A stretch of 64,000 nucleotides of DNA. It comes from Selenia dentaria. Its lineage: Eukaryota > Arthropoda > Insecta > Lepidoptera > Geometridae. The stretch spans positions 21,380,385 to 21,444,384 of the forward strand of contig OU862900.1 of assembly GCA_917880725.1 (NCBI GenBank), given 5' to 3'. The notes under the pieces are model-generated. The model made no database searches, was not told where the DNA came from, and saw only the letters and a program-made list of their open reading frames with translations. This document shows, piece after piece, positions 51,339-63,459 of the stretch (positions within the stretch are counted from its first letter, which is position 1; each line of letters opens with the position of its first letter). A program made the position numbers and the translations under genes.

Positions 51339-54300
51339 ATGGACCATTTCAAATTGAAAAGAAATATTAAACCGTTTGACGGAGACAAATATAGTGTGTG
51401 GAAGCTAAGAATGCGTAATTTATTAAGTGAACTTGGAGTGCTCAACATAATAGATGAAGAAACCCCTACAGTGACGGACAATGATTTACAAAATAAGCTA
51501 AGAATAGCTAAGAATACTATAATAGAGTATTTATCGGATTCTCTGTTGGGACTTGTAACTGAAGAAAATACATCGAGGCAAATTTTCTTAAAGCTCGATT
51601 CCATTTACGCAAGAAAAAGTATAGCGACACAACTAGCTTTGCGAAAACAGTTATTAAATTTGAAATCGAAGCCGGAACATTCTTTAACTAAACACTTTCA
51701 AGAATTTGACGATTTACTGATCGAGTTAGTTGCTGCTAGAGCAAACTTAGAAGAAGTTGATAAGGTTACACATCTTTTCATGACTCTACCGAACAGTTAC
51801 AATGGGGTCGTCACAGCAATAGAGACATTGGCTGAAAACAATCTGACGTTGACTTTTGTCAAAACAAGACTACTTGATCACGAAATAAAATTGATTAATG
51901 AAAGACTTGACACAAGCTTGAAAGTTCTGCAGGCGGAAACAGTAAAATCTCAAGGTGTGGTTCAAAAACGTTATTCTATAAATAATAAAACAAAACGAAA
52001 CCCAAATCGAGGACAGCCATACAAAACTTCATTCAAGCAGAAAAACAATAAAGTAAACAATATTAAGTGCTACTGCTGTGGAAAAAACGGTCACGTGCAA
52101 AAGGATTGCTACTATAAGAAAAGGTTCAATCAACACTCAGAACAAAATCATAGAACCATTCAAACGGTAAATATCACGGACACTCAAGATCCTAATATAT
52201 CGGGATTTGCTTTTATGATTGGAGGTTGTAAAATGACACATAAAGAACAAAACGAAATTACGTTTGTTTTGGACTCGGGAGCTTCGGATCATTTGATTAA
52301 TAGTGAAGAATTGGCGCGAAACTTCAGGGAATTAGAAAAGCCAATTAACATCTCAGTCGCGAAGAACGGGACATACATCAGTGCAACGAAGATAGGCAAC
52401 ATTCCAGTAACCAGCGACATGGGTATAAAAGGAATGCTACAGGATGTCCTTTTCTGTTCTGAAATCCCATACAACTTGCTCTCAGTTAAGAAAATGCAAC
52501 AAGCCGGCCTGACGGTCGTTTTTGGCAATAGCGGTGGTGTGCAAATATACAACGAGGGTAAGCTGGTAGCAAAGGGTAAGTCATTGAACAATCTAATTGG
52601 TATTACTTTTATGCTTGAGAAATGTGCTTTGAATATTGAAAGCTCATCAAATGGGTTCGTAAACAATAATAGTTATGAACTGTGGCATCAAAGACTCGGT
52701 CACCTTGGCAAATCTAAGTTTGTGGAAATAAAAAACAAACAAATGTTTTCTGATATTGAACAAATAAATCATGTAAAACCAAATGATATATTATGTGAAG
52801 CTTGTATAAATGGAAAATAAGCATGTTTGCCATTAAATAAGTCAAAGTCAAAAATTATAAAACGACCTCTATTTAATGTGCATACCGATGTGTGTGGTCC
52901 CATCACTCCTTCAACACTTGACGACAAAAACTACTTCGTGATTTTTGTCGACGAATACACTCACTACTGTGTGACATATTTAGTGACCCATAAATCAGAC
53001 GTTTTTAGTATGTTTAAAGATTATGTTGCTAAGTGTGAAGCTCGTTTCGGTTTGAGAATTGTCAATTTGTATTGTGATAATGGTGGTGAGTATTTATCAA
53101 ATGAAATGAAAGAGTATTGTATGCAGAAAGGTATAAGCTACCACTTAACAGTGCCGCATACCCCTGCTTTGAACGGTATTGCTGAAAGAATGATAAGAAC
53201 GATCACAGAACGAAGTCGTGCGATGGTGTCTGGTGCTAAACTAGACAAAAAGTTCTGGGGCGAGGCTGTGTTGACTGCCACATATTTAATAAATATTAGC
53301 CCGACGAAAGCACTGAAAATAAGTAACACACCGTTTGAATTGTGGCATAACAAAAAGCCACAACTGAAATATTTAAAGGATTTTGGTTCAACTGTATATT
53401 ATTTAAATAAAAATAGAAAAACCAAGTTTGACGAAAAGTCTCAAAAAGGTATATTGGTTGGTTATGAACCGAATTGTTATAAGGTGTGGGATGTGGTAGA
53501 AGAAAAGTTTGTAAAAGTCAGAGACGTGAGAGTTGACGAGGTCAACTTCTTGAAAAGCAGGTCATTGAAGCCTGAAACAGTTCTATATGAAAACTGTAGT
53601 GTTCTTGATAAATCTGACAAACACATAGCAAAGAAAATGTGTAAACAAACTGGCAGATTATCTGCGCCATTAGGTCCACCACCTAATAAATCTGTAAGTG
53701 AAACAGATGTGCATACACACTGCTCGTCATTTCAAAATCAATTGACATTATCTCGAAATGAACTGACTTCACATAATCAGCGAAAAAGTGAAAGGATTAA
53801 AAACTTGCCCTCTGTGTCTTATAAAGAAAATGAAGACGATATTTCTGTTAATTATTTGTTAAATGCTAAATCATTAGTGTGTAAAATACCTACATCATAT
53901 AATGAGATTGAATCCAGGGATGATAGGCTTTTATGGGAAAATGCTATCAATGATGAAATTAAATCACTCAATGAAAATGAAACCTGGACACTTGTACCAA
54001 ACCCCAGAAATAGAAACATTATCGATTGTAAATGGGTATTCACAATAAAAAATGATGAGTTTGGAAAACCCCTAAACTACAAGGCTCGTTTAGTAGCTCG
54101 TGGTTTTAGTCAACAGTATTTGATTGACTATAACGAAACTTTTGCCCCAGTTGCTAGAATCTCAAGTTTCAGATTTATAATCGCTTTTGCTAATCAGTTC
54201 AATTTATTAGTTCACCACATGGACGTGAAAACTGCATTTTTAAATGGGAAACTTAAAGAAGAAATATACATGAAAACTCCCGAAGGGATCCCTAATGCAG

Positions 54301-55418
54301 ATAACTTAGTTTGCAAATTGAACAAAGCTTTATATGGTTTAAAACAGTCTGCACGCTGTTGGTTTCAAATGTTCGAACAAGCTTTGATTGAAAAGGGTTT
54401 TCGATACTCATCAGCTGATCGGTGTATTTACATTTTAGACGCCGGTAACATTCAAAGAAACATATATGTTGTGCTTTATGTTGATGATCTTGTTATTTCA
54501 ACTGCTGATATAAATACCATAAATAGTTTTAAAAACTACTAATGAATAGGTTCAAAATGGTAGACTTAAACGGAATCCATTGTTTCTTGGGTATCAAAGT
54601 ACAAAGGCATAAAAACAAAGTTACGTTAGATCAGAAAAGGTACAACAGTTTTAGAAAAGTTCAACATGAGTGACTGTAAAACTGTCAAAACCCCCATGGA
54701 GACTAAAGTAGATTATACCGCTTTAGATTCAATTGACACAACAAAGGCCCCTTGTAGAAACGTTATCGGGTGCCTAATGTATATTATGGTATGTACTCGT
54801 CCTGATTTGAGCTATTGTGTAAACATCCTAAGTAGATTTGCTAACAAAAGCAACCATTCACTTTGGTTATATTTAAAAAGGGTATTACGTTACTTAAAAG
54901 GGTCATTGGATCTTATGCTGACTTACGTGCAAAGTGATTGTTATAATGACATATTGACTTGCTTTGTCGACTCAGACTGGGGCAGTGGTGAAGTAGGCCG
55001 TAAAAGCACTACAGGTTATTTGTTTAAGTTATTTGAACAATGCACAATATGCTGGAATACAAAGAGACAACTTACAGTGGCGGCTTCGTCAACTGAAGCC
55101 GAGTACATGGCTTTATTTGAAGCTGTTAGAGAAGCTCTGTGGCTAAAATCATTATTAACCAGTATTAACATTGAAATACCCAATGCTATTCCAATATACG
55201 AGGATAATAATGGGTGTATAAGCATTGCTAGTAATCCTACAAGTCACAAACGGTCAAAACACATTGACATAAAGTACCACTTTTCTAGAGAACAGGTGGA
55301 GAAAAATGTTATTAAAATGATTTATGTTCCCACAGGTAATCAGTTGGCGGACATCCTAACGAAATCATTACCGTCAGTGAGTTTTTCCAACATGAGAGAA
55401 AAACTCGGTATTAATTAA
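51339..55418 (+). pseudogene. Copia gag-pol polyprotein with three lesions
   Basis: Gag begins MDHFKLKRNIKPFDGDKY; the knuckle is CYCCGKNGHVQKDC. The protease has FVLDSGASDHLI. The HHCC module is in ELWHQRLGHLGKSKF and LCEACINGK, then a TAA stop at 52818-52820 in the same frame. The integrase has NVHTDVCGPITP (Asp), LYCDNGGEYLS (Asp) and TPALNGIAERMIRT (Glu). RT has HHMDVKTAFLNGKLKEEIYM, LYGLKQSARCWF and VLYVDDLVIS. One indel near 54540 and a compensating one near 54640 put about 100 nt out of frame. RNase H (54666-55418) has CFVDSDWGSGEVGRKSTTGY, AASSTEAEYMAL and QLADILTKSLP. All catalytic residues are kept. Confidence 0.93.
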
Positions 55419-55679
55419 CTAGTATGTAATAGTTAAGAGAAAGTATTGAACCGTTTGTGTAAATACTTTGTATACTTGATTGGTGTGATAACTATAAGAA
55501 ATAATTATAGGAATAACGACTTGGTCTGATTAGGTTTTCCTGGGTTTCCCTAATCCTGTGCATCGAATGGTGGACCAAGATGATTATTGTACTCCCAGGG
55601 AAAGGAAGGTGTGTGACATTAGTATTGTAAATACTTTTGGTTATTATTATTTTAAAAGAGGATTTATTTTGAGGGGGCG

Positions 55680-55957
55680 TGTTGGAATATGTATGACAAA
55701 ATGAATCCGTCCCACTCTAGTAAGTAGTATGAGAGTATTTCTCTTTCTTACGTATTTACACAATAACAGCCCTTATAGTTTCATATAATATTTAAGTATG
55801 AAGGGCACAGTTCAGTTAGTTACAACTCTGCGTTCCGCCTGAATAGAACTCTGCAGTAGAGTGCGCACACACCTCTCCTGTTAAATAACGATACAAATAA
55901 ATTAATCTTTATAATTCGTTAATTATTACGTCTTTCATTGGTCACCCTAATCTAATA
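55680..55957 (+). repeat. 3' LTR of the copia element
   Basis: 278 bp, same sequence as the 5' LTR, preceded by the polypurine tract TTTTGAGGGGGCG and followed by the ATAAT duplication. Confidence 0.95.
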
Positions 55958-55962
55958 ATAAT

Positions 55963-58245
55963 AGTGTATATATTATCAGTATTTAATTTATTTATCTTTA
56001 TTAAGTGTATTAGTTTACATTCACCGGACTCGGTAAGTTTTTAGCTTATTATACATGAATGAACCGCCCGACCCGGGCGCACCGGGGGGCACAGTCCCCC
56101 CCGGCAGCTAATTTTGTGACGATTTCTACCAACAAAGTATTATCTAATGAGTCTGGCATGGACACGGATGGATCGGTAACTCAGCGTAAGGGGAGCTGCC
56201 CGTAAAGGGAGCCGTTTGAGTAAAATTTGCAAAAAATTGTAACATGAAAAAGAGGAAGCATGCGCAGGCTATTGATGGTAAAACTGGCTGCCGCTGTTCA
56301 GATAGCGAAGCTAGTGACAACATAAGTAAAAGTAATAGCAACATCCCTACACAATGTATTGAAAACCCTACTGTTCTTATTTCTTCTTCATCCAACACTG
56401 GCGTTAGTCCCCAAAGTTATACTTCAGTTGAAAGAACAAAGTACGAGTCGACCGATATTGCACCCTTCATTGTTCATTTACAACGTGAAATGAAAACACC
56501 AGATGACGGTTCCATTCTGCATCCAGTTACATTTGGTAAGTTCTTAAAAAGGAATGCCTTTCAAAGTATATTCAATGGTTCAGTGAAAAAATAGGTAGAA
56601 ACCGAATTTTACTTGAATTTTCTGACTTTAGCGATGCCAATTCATTTTTATGTAGTACAAGCCTGGAAACTAATAACTTAGAGCGTTTATACATACTTTC
56701 AACATAACTCGAATGGGTCTGGTTCGCGGGGTACCGTCAGAGTGGTCACCAGAAGAAGTAATTGAGAATATTTCTGTTCCTGATGGATGTGGCGGAATTC
56801 TAAAAGTTAGGAGAATAAATTATAAAACAATTATAGACGGATCCCCTGTGTGGAAACCTACACAGAGTATAGTAATCACTTTTGATGGACAGGTATTACC
56901 TAAAAGAATATTTATGTGCTATAATGCACTGCCCGTTGAGCTTTATTCCTACCCTACTATCCAATGTTACAACTGTTGCCGTTTCGGACATGCAAAGGTT
57001 CAATGCCGTGCTAAGCCTAGATGTTTTAAGTGTGGAAATGACCATTCGGGTGATACCTGTGACGTAGAGGAAGAAATAGTATCGTGTTGTCTATGCTCGG
57101 GAGCTCATTTTGCAATTAGTAAATCATGCCCTGAATTTTCGCGACAAAAACAAATAAAGATATCAATGGCTAAAAGTAACATTTCTTATGGCGAAGCAGC
57201 TAAATTGTTTCCTCCTGTAAACAAATCGTATGCGGCAATTGTCAGCTCCATCCCTAGTGTAGTTTCAGCTCATCCCAATTCTGCTCCTACATATACTAAC
57301 CAGCAGCCATCATCTCATACGTCGTACAAAAAACAGTGTATATTAATAGCCGACCGGCTTCCAAGCCTACAAAGGGGTATGATCAATCTGCACATCAAGC
57401 AATTATTGATGAATAGCGTATTCCTAATCCTCAAAATGGTTGCGCCTTAAATAATTAAAGTAACTCGTTGATAATGTCAACATCAGATATAATTCAAATT
57501 CTTATTGATACATTAACCAAGTCGAATATTGCATTACCGTCCAACGTCGCCCCTATAGTAAGTATGTTTAAAAATAAAACCTTTAACAATGGCGGCCTTC
57601 AAGAAGGTAATACAGTGGAACTGCAGAAGTGCAGTTCCTAAAAAAAGTGATATTATTTATTTAATAAACAAACATAATGTATGTTTATTCACACTTTCAG
57701 AGACCTGGCTAAAGCCAGGCTCTATTTTTAAAATCCATGGATTTCTTTGTATAAGGGATGATAGGCTTGATGGGTATGGCGGTGTCGCTCTCCCTAGTTT
57801 TAATGAGTTTTCCGTGGTAGCAACGCAAATCGGCAGCATTTGTGTTGTTTCCATATACATCCCTTCTTCTTCTTTCATTTTCCAAAAACTTAATGATCTA
57901 TTTAATCTCCTCCCTAGACCTTTTATAGTCCTAGGTGATTTTAATTCACACCATATTTCTTGGGGATGCTCAGTTACAAAATCTTGCAGTCAACTGGTAT
58001 TGGACGTAACTGATACTCATAATCTTTGTATAATAAACTCTGGCTCACCAACTCGACGAACAGCTCCGCATGAAAACACTAGTGCAGTAGACTTATCGAT
58101 TTGTACTCCAAACTTAGCATCTTTAATAACATGGCGCACATTATCTTCCACCTTTGGAAGTGATCATTTTCCAATTGTTATCTCTTTGCCTATTGTTATA
58201 ACTCGTACGCCTCGCTTGAAGTATGTTCTTAATAATGATAATTGT
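55963..58245 (+). mobile_element. LINE G: I-type retrotransposon, 5' half
   Basis: It keeps the 5' UTR, the gag ORF (56055-57450) and the endonuclease (57589-58245). RT and everything after it is cut off where gypsy 2 begins, at about 58240. It is related in type to LINE A (CCHC gag and similar endonuclease motifs). Confidence 0.8.
56055..57450 (+). pseudogene. LINE G ORF1: gag with three zinc knuckles
   Basis: The start MNEPPDPGAPGGTVPPGS meets a TAA after 18 codons. The frame from 56244 (MKKRKHAQAIDGKTGC) runs to a stop at 56594. From 56713, GLVRGVPSEWSPEEVIENI and PVELYSYPTIQ precede knuckles CYNCCRFGHAKVQC, CFKCGNDHSGDTC and CCLCSGAHFAISKSC. Another break falls near 57380. It would bind LINE RNA. 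Confidence 0.8.
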
Positions 58246-58254
58246 AATGTATAA
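57589..58254 (+). CDS. LINE G endonuclease domain (truncated ORF2)
   Basis: The frame has 221 codons from MAAFKKVIQWNCRSAVPKK (catalytic Asn), FTLSETWLKPG (Glu), VLGDFNSHHISWGC (Asp) and STFGSDHFPIVISL (Asp-His). All catalytic motifs are intact and the frame is unbroken up to where LTR sequence starts, so the last codons are not its own. Alone it has no RT and cannot retrotranspose. Confidence 0.8.
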   Translation: MAAFKKVIQWNCRSAVPKKSDIIYLINKHNVCLFTLSETWLKPGSIFKIHGFLCIRDDRLDGYGGVALPSFNEFSVVATQIGSICVVSIYIPSSSFIFQKLNDLFNLLPRPFIVLGDFNSHHISWGCSVTKSCSQLVLDVTDTHNLCIINSGSPTRRTAPHENTSAVDLSICTPNLASLITWRTLSSTFGSDHFPIVISLPIVITRTPRLKYVLNNDNCNV

Positions 58255-58393
58255 TGAGGGTACTTGCGGTTATATTTAGGTCTACCTACATAAGTACCTA
58301 ATAATAAACCAGTCTTGAATACGATCTAATGGCGGTTTCATTGATTATTCACATTGGCGCAGTTTAATTGGATTTAAGTCGAAATCATCGAAG

Positions 58394-58710
58394 ATGCCGT
58401 ACGGAAAGCTACACGAATTTGATATTCATGGGCGGGCGAAGTGGTGTGCATACGTGCGACTCGTGGAACAGTTTATTTTACTCAATGAAATAAAGCCCGA
58501 GTTGCGGGTTGCCACGTTGGTCACACACGTCGGTGCCGCCACATATGATCTCATGTGCGACCTGTGTTCACCTAAAAACCCAGAGGACAAGAAATTCGAG
58601 GAGCTGGTGGCGTTGGTGCGGGATCACCTAGAACCGAAGCGGTCAGAAATCGCTGAGCGGCATATATTTCGACAGCGGCGACAGGCGGAGAGTGAAAGTG
58701 TCGGCATATT
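58394..58710 (+). pseudogene. Gypsy 2 gag, N-terminal half
   Basis: MPYGKLHEFDIHGRAKWCAY, QFILLNEIKPELRVATLV and KFEELVALVRDHLEPKRSEI are typical of Mag-type gypsy gag. The frame is intact until the LINE H insertion after 58710 and continues in phase at 61842. Confidence 0.85.
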
Positions 58711-61700
58711 TTCTGCAACTAAAAATGGATAATACAGGTAATAAATTAAAAATATACTACCAGAATGTTCGTGGGCTTCGCTCTAAGACAATAAGTTTCT
58801 ATCGTAATCTTTGCTTATCTTCGCATGATGTTATTGTTTTAACGGAGACCTGGCTTTTGGACAGTATAGGTAACTCAGAACTTTTTGATGACCGTTACTC
58901 AGTGTGGCGCCGGGATCGTAATTATAACTTGACTGGTCAATCGCGGGGAGGGGGAGTGCTCATAGCGGTGCGCAAAGATATCCATGTGACGTCACACGCC
59001 AGTTACCAATCCTCCGCGGAAGACTTATGGATAACTATTTTAGTAAGACATAAGAATGAACCTCCTTTAAATATTCATATTTGTAGCATTTACTTATGCG
59101 AACAAAACCAGGGTCTTACGTTTTCAATACAATTACAAGCTTTTCTATCTCAACTTTCCGACTTAATACTATCAAATCCATCAGACAAGTTCATCGTACT
59201 CGGTGATTTCAACTTAAGCAAGATTGAATGGCTGACTGGGAATGATTTGTTTTTAAATCCCTCAAATATGTGTAGTAGTGATGAGCATCTGCTCATTGAC
59301 GAACTGTATATTAACGATCTTCGTCAATATAACGGAATTCGTAATATTTATGGCAGGATTCTTGACCTAGTACTTTCGAATGACGACATCTCAGTATCTG
59401 AATGTGGAGAACCATTGACAAAGATCGATCCCTATCACAAAGCACTATTAATTAATGTCAACTTCTTAAATTTACCTAATTTAAAGTCACAATCATACCT
59501 AAAGTATCTGTATAACAAAGCTGACTATGATTCTTTAAATATGGAATTCAGTGGATTGGACTGGGCGAATGAAATATCTAACAGATCACTAGAGTGTGCG
59601 GTCGGTTTTTTCTATAGGGTGATTGCGCGTTTGAAAGACAAGTACATACCTAAAAAACGTGTTAATAATGAATCTTATCCCAATTGGTACACGGCAGCCC
59701 TTAAAAAACTTATTAAGGAGAAGTCTAAATATCTGTCTAAATTTAAAGTCTATAGAAATACTGCAAATTTTGAGACCTACAAACTGTTACGTGATAGGGT
59801 TAAACACCTAGAAAATCAATGCTATCAAAAATATTTAGGTACGGTAGAGAACTCGATTGAAAAGAGTCCGAAGCAATTTTGGTCATACATTAAATCACGC
59901 TCAAAGTCAGGTAGCATCCCTAGCTGTTTAAAATACCAAGAAACAGTTGCGTCATCTGGGGAGGCAATCTGTGATTTATTTTCAAAATATTTTTACTCAA
60001 CTTTTTTATGCCCAGATAACAGTACCCGTAGCGTCACTCCTAACACAATTTGTTGCCGATATTTGTAATATAAGCATAGATATACCTACCGTAATCGGAC
60101 ATCTTTTAAAACTTGACCCATCTAAATCGGCAGGCCCAGATCATGTAAGCCCCATACTTCTTATCCATTGTGCGGAAACCTTAGCCGTACCAATTAGCCT
60201 CCTCTTTCAAAAATCACTCTCGACGTCAATTTTTCCTAGTATCTGGAAATCAGCTTTTGTAACGCCAATTCACAAGAAAGGTTCCAGAGCTGAAGTATGC
60301 AACTACAGACCGATATCTAAATTATGCATCATAGCCAAGCTTTTTGAAAGGGTGGTATATGAGCAGGTTTATTCCACGCTACATTCATCCTTCAACCCCA
60401 CTCAACACGGGTTCTTGAAAGGCCGGTCAACAGTCTCCAATCTAGTTCTATTTAATGAACACATAACAAAAGCCATGGACATGGGTTACCAGGTTGATGT
60501 AGTCTATACAGACTACAGCAAATGCTTCGATCGAATAGACCACAGGCTCTTAATAACTAAGCTAGAACATGTCGGTATAAGAGGCGACCTCCTTAGGTGG
60601 TTCTCTTCATATATAGATAACCGATCTCAGGCAGTTGTAGTCAACAATTATGTTTCTGGCTGGATCCGAATACCAAGTGGGGTTCCACAAGGTTCCCTGC
60701 TTGGACCTCTGCTTTTTTTGATATTCGTCAATGATATATCTGGTTGTTTTCATAACAGTCAATTGTTATGTTTTGCCGACGATATGAAAATATTCAGTCA
60801 TATTAGATCAACGGACGATATCACGAAGCTTCAAGCAGACTTACTACGCCTTGACGCCTACTGTGCACTCAATAAGCTCGACCTTAATCCGTCTAAATGT
60901 TCCGTGGTGACCTTTACGCGTAAAAAAAAATTAAAATCGTCATCATACACACTAAAAGGCCAGCTACTCAAAAAGAGCAGAGTAGTTACAGATCTAGGAG
61001 TAGTCCATGACTCAAAACTACTCTTCGACGATCATATCGAAGCCATTGTCCGCAAAGCGTCACGAGCTCTAGGGTTCATCATGCGTACTTCTGCTGATTT
61101 CAAGAGAGCAAAAACATTTAAAATTCTTTACTGTACCTTTGTCCGGAGCAATCTTGAGTACGCGTCACAAATCTGGAGCCCCCAATATGACAAGTACATC
61201 TCAAGGATTGAGCGGATCCAGATGAGATTTCTTAAGTACCTTTGCTATCGTTTGCGGATTCCTTACTCGTCGGATAATTATAATAAACTTTGTAAACAGT
61301 TTCATCTCCTACCCCTTTCAAAACGACGTGAAATTGCAGACCTTGTGTTTTTTCTAAAAATCACGAGCAATGTAATTGATTGCCCAGAGCTCATGAATAA
61401 GATCAAACTTAATGTTCCATTCAAATCCACCAGATTTCATGCACCATTGAACGTTCCTGTAGCATCCACTAATTATAGGCAGAACTCTTATTTATTGCGA
61501 GCGAGCAACAACTTCAATAAACTAAGCAAGCGAACTGAACTTGACCTCTTCTGCACCAGTGCTTCATCGGCAAGGCGACGGCTGAGCAGTGAATTCTTCC
61601 TGGCGGACGGTTAGCGATCTAAGGGTTATATATACAATACTTTTTTTTATCTCATATTTTAAGTCATCTCATCTACTAAATTAGGTTCCAGTGTTTACAC

Positions 61701-61836
61701 ATTTTTAAGAGTTATATCACTGCATAATCGTGAGAACCTGTAATTGGCTTCCTAATGTTATTTTAGTGAATATTTTTGTTGTGTTAAAGCTGTTGGTTTT
61801 CCAATAAATAAATAAATAAAATAAATAAATAAATAA
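58711..61836 (+). mobile_element. LINE H: compact non-LTR retrotransposon inserted in gypsy 2 gag
   Basis: ATATT flanks it on both sides (58706-58710 and 61837-61841). The element starts only 14 bp before its first ATG (58725) and ends in an AAAT/AATA repeat tail (61802-61836). It has a single ORF2 with endonuclease and RT; no ORF1 and no RNase H. The gag frame of gypsy 2 is open again if the element and one ATATT are ignored. Confidence 0.88.
58725..61614 (+). pseudogene. LINE H endonuclease-reverse transcriptase, one frameshift
   Basis: The start MDNTGNKLKIYYQNVRGLRS carries the catalytic Asn. IVLTETWLLDS (Glu) and VLGDFNLSKIEW (Asp) follow. SHASYQSSAEDLWI, DRVKHLENQCYQKYLG and SPKQFWSYIKSRSKSG lead to a frame change at about 60000-60060. 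RT has KSAGPDHVSPILL, NYRPISKLCIIAKLFER, THGFLKGRSTVSN in a slightly changed form (TQHGFLKG), VYTDYSKCFDRIDH (Asp), GVPQGSLLGPLLF and LCFADDMKIFSH. It ends in the C-terminal tail (SSARRRLSSEFFLADG). Only one lesion is visible. The ORF's extra N-terminal codons from 58692 belong to gypsy 2, not to the LINE. Confidence 0.9.
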
Positions 61837-61841
61837 ATATT

Positions 61842-62280
61842 CTTACAAGCCCTGAAACACCTCGCGACTCACTGCAATTTTGGTGCGTCGCTCTAGGAGA
61901 ACCTGCGGGATCAGTTTGTTTCGGGCCTACGCAGCGACGAGATGCGATCGCGCCTGTTCGCCGAACCTACGCTGGACTATCGGAGATCAGTCGAATTGGC
62001 GAAAGCACTGGAAGCCGCCACGAAACACGCGGAGACCGCGGCCGCGAGCGGCGCTGCTCTTGGAGCGCCAGGCTCGGGAGACTCGGCGGAAACGGGCTGC
62101 ATCGGGTGGCGGCGGTCGCGACCGCGGGCCACACGCGAGGGCGCAGTGCCGCTTGCTGGCGGTGTGGAAAACCCAATCACACGTCAAACAAATGTCGATA
62201 TAAGTTTTATTCGTGTAATAAGTGCAGTGAAAAGGGGCATTTGGCCCTCAAGTGTCCCAAGAGTGTGAAAAGCTCAAATA
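61842..62280 (+). pseudogene. Gypsy 2 gag, C-terminal half
   Basis: LQALKHLATHCNFGASL meets a TAG near 61894, then ENLRDQFVSGLRSDEMRSRL and FAEPTLDYRRSVELAKALEA follow. After a frame change near 62105 come the zinc knuckles CWRCGKPNHTSNKC and CNKCSEKGHLALKC. The part at 61900-62150 is very GC-rich (GCGGCCGCGAGCGGCGCTGC). Confidence 0.8.
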
Positions 62281-63420
62281 ACGGGGGAGCAAAATCTCAA
62301 AATTATATTGATCTAAGTGATACGGAAAGTGATGGGAGTGACGGACTGTATCATTTTTCATCGACGGCCGGAGCAAACCGTAAGGACGATCCATATTTTT
62401 TAGAGCTCAAGGTTGAAAACAGAAACGTGTTATTTGAAGTAGATACCGGCAGCAGAGTATCGGCTGTATCAAAGCAATTTTACGATGACCATTTATCCCA
62501 TCTGCCTATGATTAAAGATAATGCTAAATTCCGATCATATTCAGGCGGTGCGATCTTGCCTCTCGGTCGCATTGAGGTAACGGTGGCGCGCGGGAGCGAG
62601 ATCGCCGCGCTGCCTCTGTTTGTTATCGCGAATGGCGGACCGCCATTATTGGGCCGTCACTGGCTACGTAAATTAAATTTAAAAACCATAAATCTTTTCA
62701 ACTTAAATGAACGATCAGATTCACTGGTTAATAAATTAAAGTTAGAATTCCCGGAAGTTTTTAAAGATGGGCTAGGAACTTTTAAAACAGAGATTAAGCT
62801 ATATCTCAAAGACACCGAGCCGATATTCTGCAAAGCTCGCCCAATACCTTTAGCGATGCGAATACCTGTCGAGCGGGAAATACAACGTCTAGAATCGGAG
62901 TCCGTGATAGTGAAGGTTGAAAGGTCAGACTATGGGACACCTATCGTACCAGTTATCAAGCGGGATGGGTCGATACGCATATGCGGCGACTATAAGATAA
63001 CGGTAAATCCAAAGCTGAAAGACGTTCATTACCCATTGCCGCGCATTGAACAGTTATTCGCAGCGCTAAGTGGGGGGAGCAGTATACTAAATTAGATTTA
63101 AAAAATGCATACCTGCAATTAATTTTAAATGAGGAATCTCAACCACTCACCGCTATAACCACACACGTCGGTGTATATGTCTATCAAAGAGCGCCTTTTG
63201 GTTTAAAATGTTTACCAGAGATATTTCAGAAATTAATAGAAGAGACGTTGTGTGGTATAGATAACGTCGTTTGTCTAATCGACGACATATGTGTTACGGG
63301 GGCCAATAAAGATATACACATGAAAAACTTAAAAGCTGTGCTGTATAGATTGCAAGAAGCCGGCTTGCGCGTTAAACTTGCGAATTTTTTAAAAACGAAG
63401 TTTGTTATTTAGGGTATAGA
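62281..63420 (+). pseudogene. Gypsy 2 protease and reverse transcriptase
   Basis: The protease has NVLFEVDTGSRVSAVSKQFY and LGRHWLRKLNLK. RT has IFCKARPIPLAMRIPVEREI, SDYGTPIVPVIKRDGSIRIC and DVHYPLPRIEQLFAALSGG; a frame change lies near 63085. Then YTKLDLKNAYLQLILNEES (Asp), YQRAPFGLKCLPEIFQKL and VVCLIDDICVTGANKD (Asp-Asp) follow. A stop at 63412 follows KTKFVI. Catalytic residues are kept. Confidence 0.85.
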
Positions 63421-63459
63421 ATTAATCGACACGGGCTATATACCGACGAGACCAAAGTG

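Larger units (their letters stand above)
50888..55962 (+). mobile_element. Ty1/copia element with identical LTRs
   Basis: The LTRs are 50893-51170 and 55680-55957, 278 bp each, and I find no difference between them by eye. ATAAT flanks both ends (50888-50892 and 55958-55962), a 5-bp target duplication. The primer site GGTTATGGGCCCAG (51171-51184) fits the initiator-Met tRNA site used by copia. A purine tract (GAGGGGGCG) lies just before the 3' LTR. gag-pol is one frame from 51339 to 55418, with one stop and two nearby indels. Confidence 0.95.

Noticed and set aside
61967..62187. Minus-strand ORFs opposite gypsy 2 gag
   Set aside because: They are shadows of GC-rich coding sequence, where stops are rare on the other strand.
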